This document shows, one piece after another, positions 62,885 to 64,000 of a stretch of 64,000 nucleotides of DNA. Positions within the stretch are counted from its first letter, which is position 1; every line of letters starts with the position of its first letter. The translations under genes and the position numbers were made by a program. The notes below the pieces were generated by a model. The model worked only from the letters and a program-made list of their open reading frames with translations. It ran no database searches and had not been told where the DNA came from. The DNA is taken from the NCBI GenBank assembly GCA_023957125.1, contig JAMLHL010000003.1, forward strand, positions 248,001 through 312,000, written 5' to 3'. This stretch comes from Chitinophagaceae bacterium. GTDB taxonomy: Bacteria; Bacteroidota; Bacteroidia; Chitinophagales; Chitinophagaceae.

Positions 62885-62892
62885 TAGCTTTG
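62885..62892 (+). promoter_or_regulatory. Candidate -7 box of recO
   Basis: TAGCTTTG matches TAnnTTTG, 12 bases before the ATG at 62904. The -33 region is a T run without a clear TTTG. Confidence 0.4.
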
Positions 62893-62903
62893 GGGTCAAT
62901 CGT

Positions 62904-63638
62904 ATGGTTTATACTACCAAAGGCATCGTATTGCGTACCGTTCCCTACGGCGACTCTTCTGTTATTGCCACCCTGTACACCGAGTTGTTTGGACTGGAGT
63001 CGTATATTATAAATGGCATTCGGAGCAACCGGAAATCTTCCGTAAAAGGCAATTTGTTTCAGCCATCGGCCTTACTGGAATTAGAAGCTTATCATAATGA
63101 ACTGAAGAAATTGCAGCGTATAAAGGAAGCCCGGTGGCATTATCTTTACCAGCAGTTGTTTTTTAGTGTTCCTAAAAATGCTGTAGCATTGTTTATTACG
63201 GAATTATTACAAAAAGTGATCAAACAGCCGGAACACAATCCCGGTTTGTATCATTTTATTGAAGACGCTTATATACAACTGGACAGCGCGGATGTGAAAG
63301 TTACCGCAGGCTACCCTTTGTTTTTTGCATTAAACCTGGCGGCGTTTTTCGGTTTCAGCATACGGGATGATTATTCCCCGGAAAAAAATATACTGGATCT
63401 TTCCGAGGGGGAGTTTGTTTGTGATGCCCCCATGCATCCTTATTTTATTCAGGGGAAATTATGCGCAGGGGTCTCACAAATGTTGAAGGTGATGCAGCCG
63501 CGGGAATTGCATGAAGTATCGCTGTCGCATTCGGAAAGACGGCAAATGCTGGATGCCGTGTTACAATTTTATTCTTTGCATATACAGGATTTTGGAATGA
63601 TGAAAACCCTGCCTGTTTTGCAGGAAGTGTTGTCTTAA
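62904..63638 (+). CDS. recO: DNA repair protein RecO
   Basis: The ATG at 62904 gives the family start MVYTTKGIVLRTVPYGDSS (OB fold). The in-frame codons upstream run through the repeat element and are not used. The 244-residue product has the OB-fold end YIINGIRSNRKSS, a helical domain with RIKEARWHYLYQQL, and the C-terminal region. The zinc Cys set of some RecO proteins is reduced here; Cys residues remain near FVCDAPMH and KLCAGVS. RecO loads RecA with RecR at gaps. It is followed by a convergent MazG-like gene. Confidence 0.88.
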   Translation: MVYTTKGIVLRTVPYGDSSVIATLYTELFGLESYIINGIRSNRKSSVKGNLFQPSALLELEAYHNELKKLQRIKEARWHYLYQQLFFSVPKNAVALFITELLQKVIKQPEHNPGLYHFIEDAYIQLDSADVKVTAGYPLFFALNLAAFFGFSIRDDYSPEKNILDLSEGEFVCDAPMHPYFIQGKLCAGVSQMLKVMQPRELHEVSLSHSERRQMLDAVLQFYSLHIQDFGMMKTLPVLQEVLS

Positions 63639-63649
63639 CGATAATAGCC

Positions 63650-63982
63650 TCATCTCAACTTTTCATTATTCCGGTGCCGGAGGGCGTCCCGCCTGTTCTT
63701 TTTTTCAAAATTTTTTTCCAGCGCTGCCGTCAGGTCAACGCCCGTTTGATTGGCCAGGCACAGCAACACCCAAAGTACATCGGCCATCTCATCCGCAATG
63801 TCCCGGGCGGATTCGTTGTCTTTAAAAGACTGATCGCCGTATTTTCGCACCATCAGTCTTGACAATTCCCCTACCTCTTCCATTAATATGCCCAGATTGG
63901 TCAGTTCGCTGAAATACCTGACCCCTAAGGTTTTTATCCAGTGATCCACCTGTTGCTGGGCCTGTTGCAATGTAATGTCCAT
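63650..63982 (-). CDS. MazG-like nucleotide pyrophosphohydrolase
   Basis: A 110-residue all-helical MazG/dUTPase-like protein. The metal-binding signature is split over two helices: GILMEEVGELSRLMVRKYGD (EExxEL-like) and ADEMADVLWVLLCLAN (ExxDxxW). This matches the single-domain family that hydrolyses non-canonical or excess nucleoside triphosphates. The length fits the family. The start codon is inside the window, 18 bases from its right edge, so the upstream context is unknown. Confidence 0.87.
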   Translation of the reverse strand: MDITLQQAQQQVDHWIKTLGVRYFSELTNLGILMEEVGELSRLMVRKYGDQSFKDNESARDIADEMADVLWVLLCLANQTGVDLTAALEKNFEKKNRRDALRHRNNEKLR

Positions 63983-64000
63983 AATTGATCCGTTAAAAAT

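Overview
The window looks like chromosomal DNA of a Bacteroidota bacterium, most likely of the Chitinophagaceae type. The signs are two SusC/SusD outer-membrane pairs, a PorP/SprF-like protein and GldH of the gliding/type IX secretion machinery, a two-LTD surface protein ending in a gliding-type C-terminal domain, and candidate promoters with the Bacteroidota -7 box (TAnnTTTG). Shine-Dalgarno sequences are mostly absent. No rRNA, tRNA, CRISPR array, prophage or IS transposase was seen.

Layout. 1-1.6 kb: 3' end of a TonB-dependent receptor. 1.6-6.4 kb (minus): a four-gene run of glutamine-synthetase-like ligase, iron alcohol dehydrogenase, PuuD-like glutamine amidotransferase and aldehyde dehydrogenase. 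The gene order equals the step order of a gamma-glutamylated amino-alcohol catabolic route. 6.5-10 kb (plus): LTD surface protein, class III aminotransferase, NTF2-like protein. 10-14 kb (minus): DNA polymerase III delta', ROK regulator, AnmK. 14-20 kb: PorP/SprF, MutS-like ATPase coupled to dihydroorotase, DPP-IV-like peptidase. 20-27.5 kb (minus): DUF4870 protein, Mfd, and an unusual LeuRS. 27.7-36.9 kb: FtsX, PheS, a repeat cluster, an SDR epimerase, a carboxypeptidase-regulatory-like protein, an LpxD-like acyltransferase, YicC, and a GldH-histidine kinase-response regulator operon. 37-42.5 kb: SusC/SusD pair 1 with a long, hairpin-bearing leader. 42.7-54 kb: MarR regulator and acyl-CoA dehydrogenase, RecQ, HerA-like ATPase, GroES-like protein, a response regulator, an aspartyl protease with PDZ, and an M16 peptidase pair. 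54-60 kb (minus): SusC/SusD pair 2 with a third lipoprotein. 60-64 kb: RND/MMPL exporter, RecO, MazG-like pyrophosphohydrolase.

Most striking is leuS. Its frame carries an extra segment of roughly 170 residues in the CP1 editing domain. The segment contains a complete DUF559 (Vsr-like PD-(D/E)xK nuclease) domain flanked by GC-rich inverted repeats. A second, shorter AT-rich palindromic repeat is also read in frame about 110 codons earlier. So one essential tRNA synthetase appears to have absorbed two different dispersed repeat elements without losing its frame. Related small repeats lie between genes through the window: a triple 91-bp tandem array, an 88-bp double-hairpin element with terminal inverted repeats plus a degenerate copy, AT-rich TTTGAAATTTGAAATT-type units, and a CTGAGCTTGTCGAAGG repeat. 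The genome seems rich in small non-autonomous elements.

All functional calls rest on motifs and recall of protein families. No database search was run.
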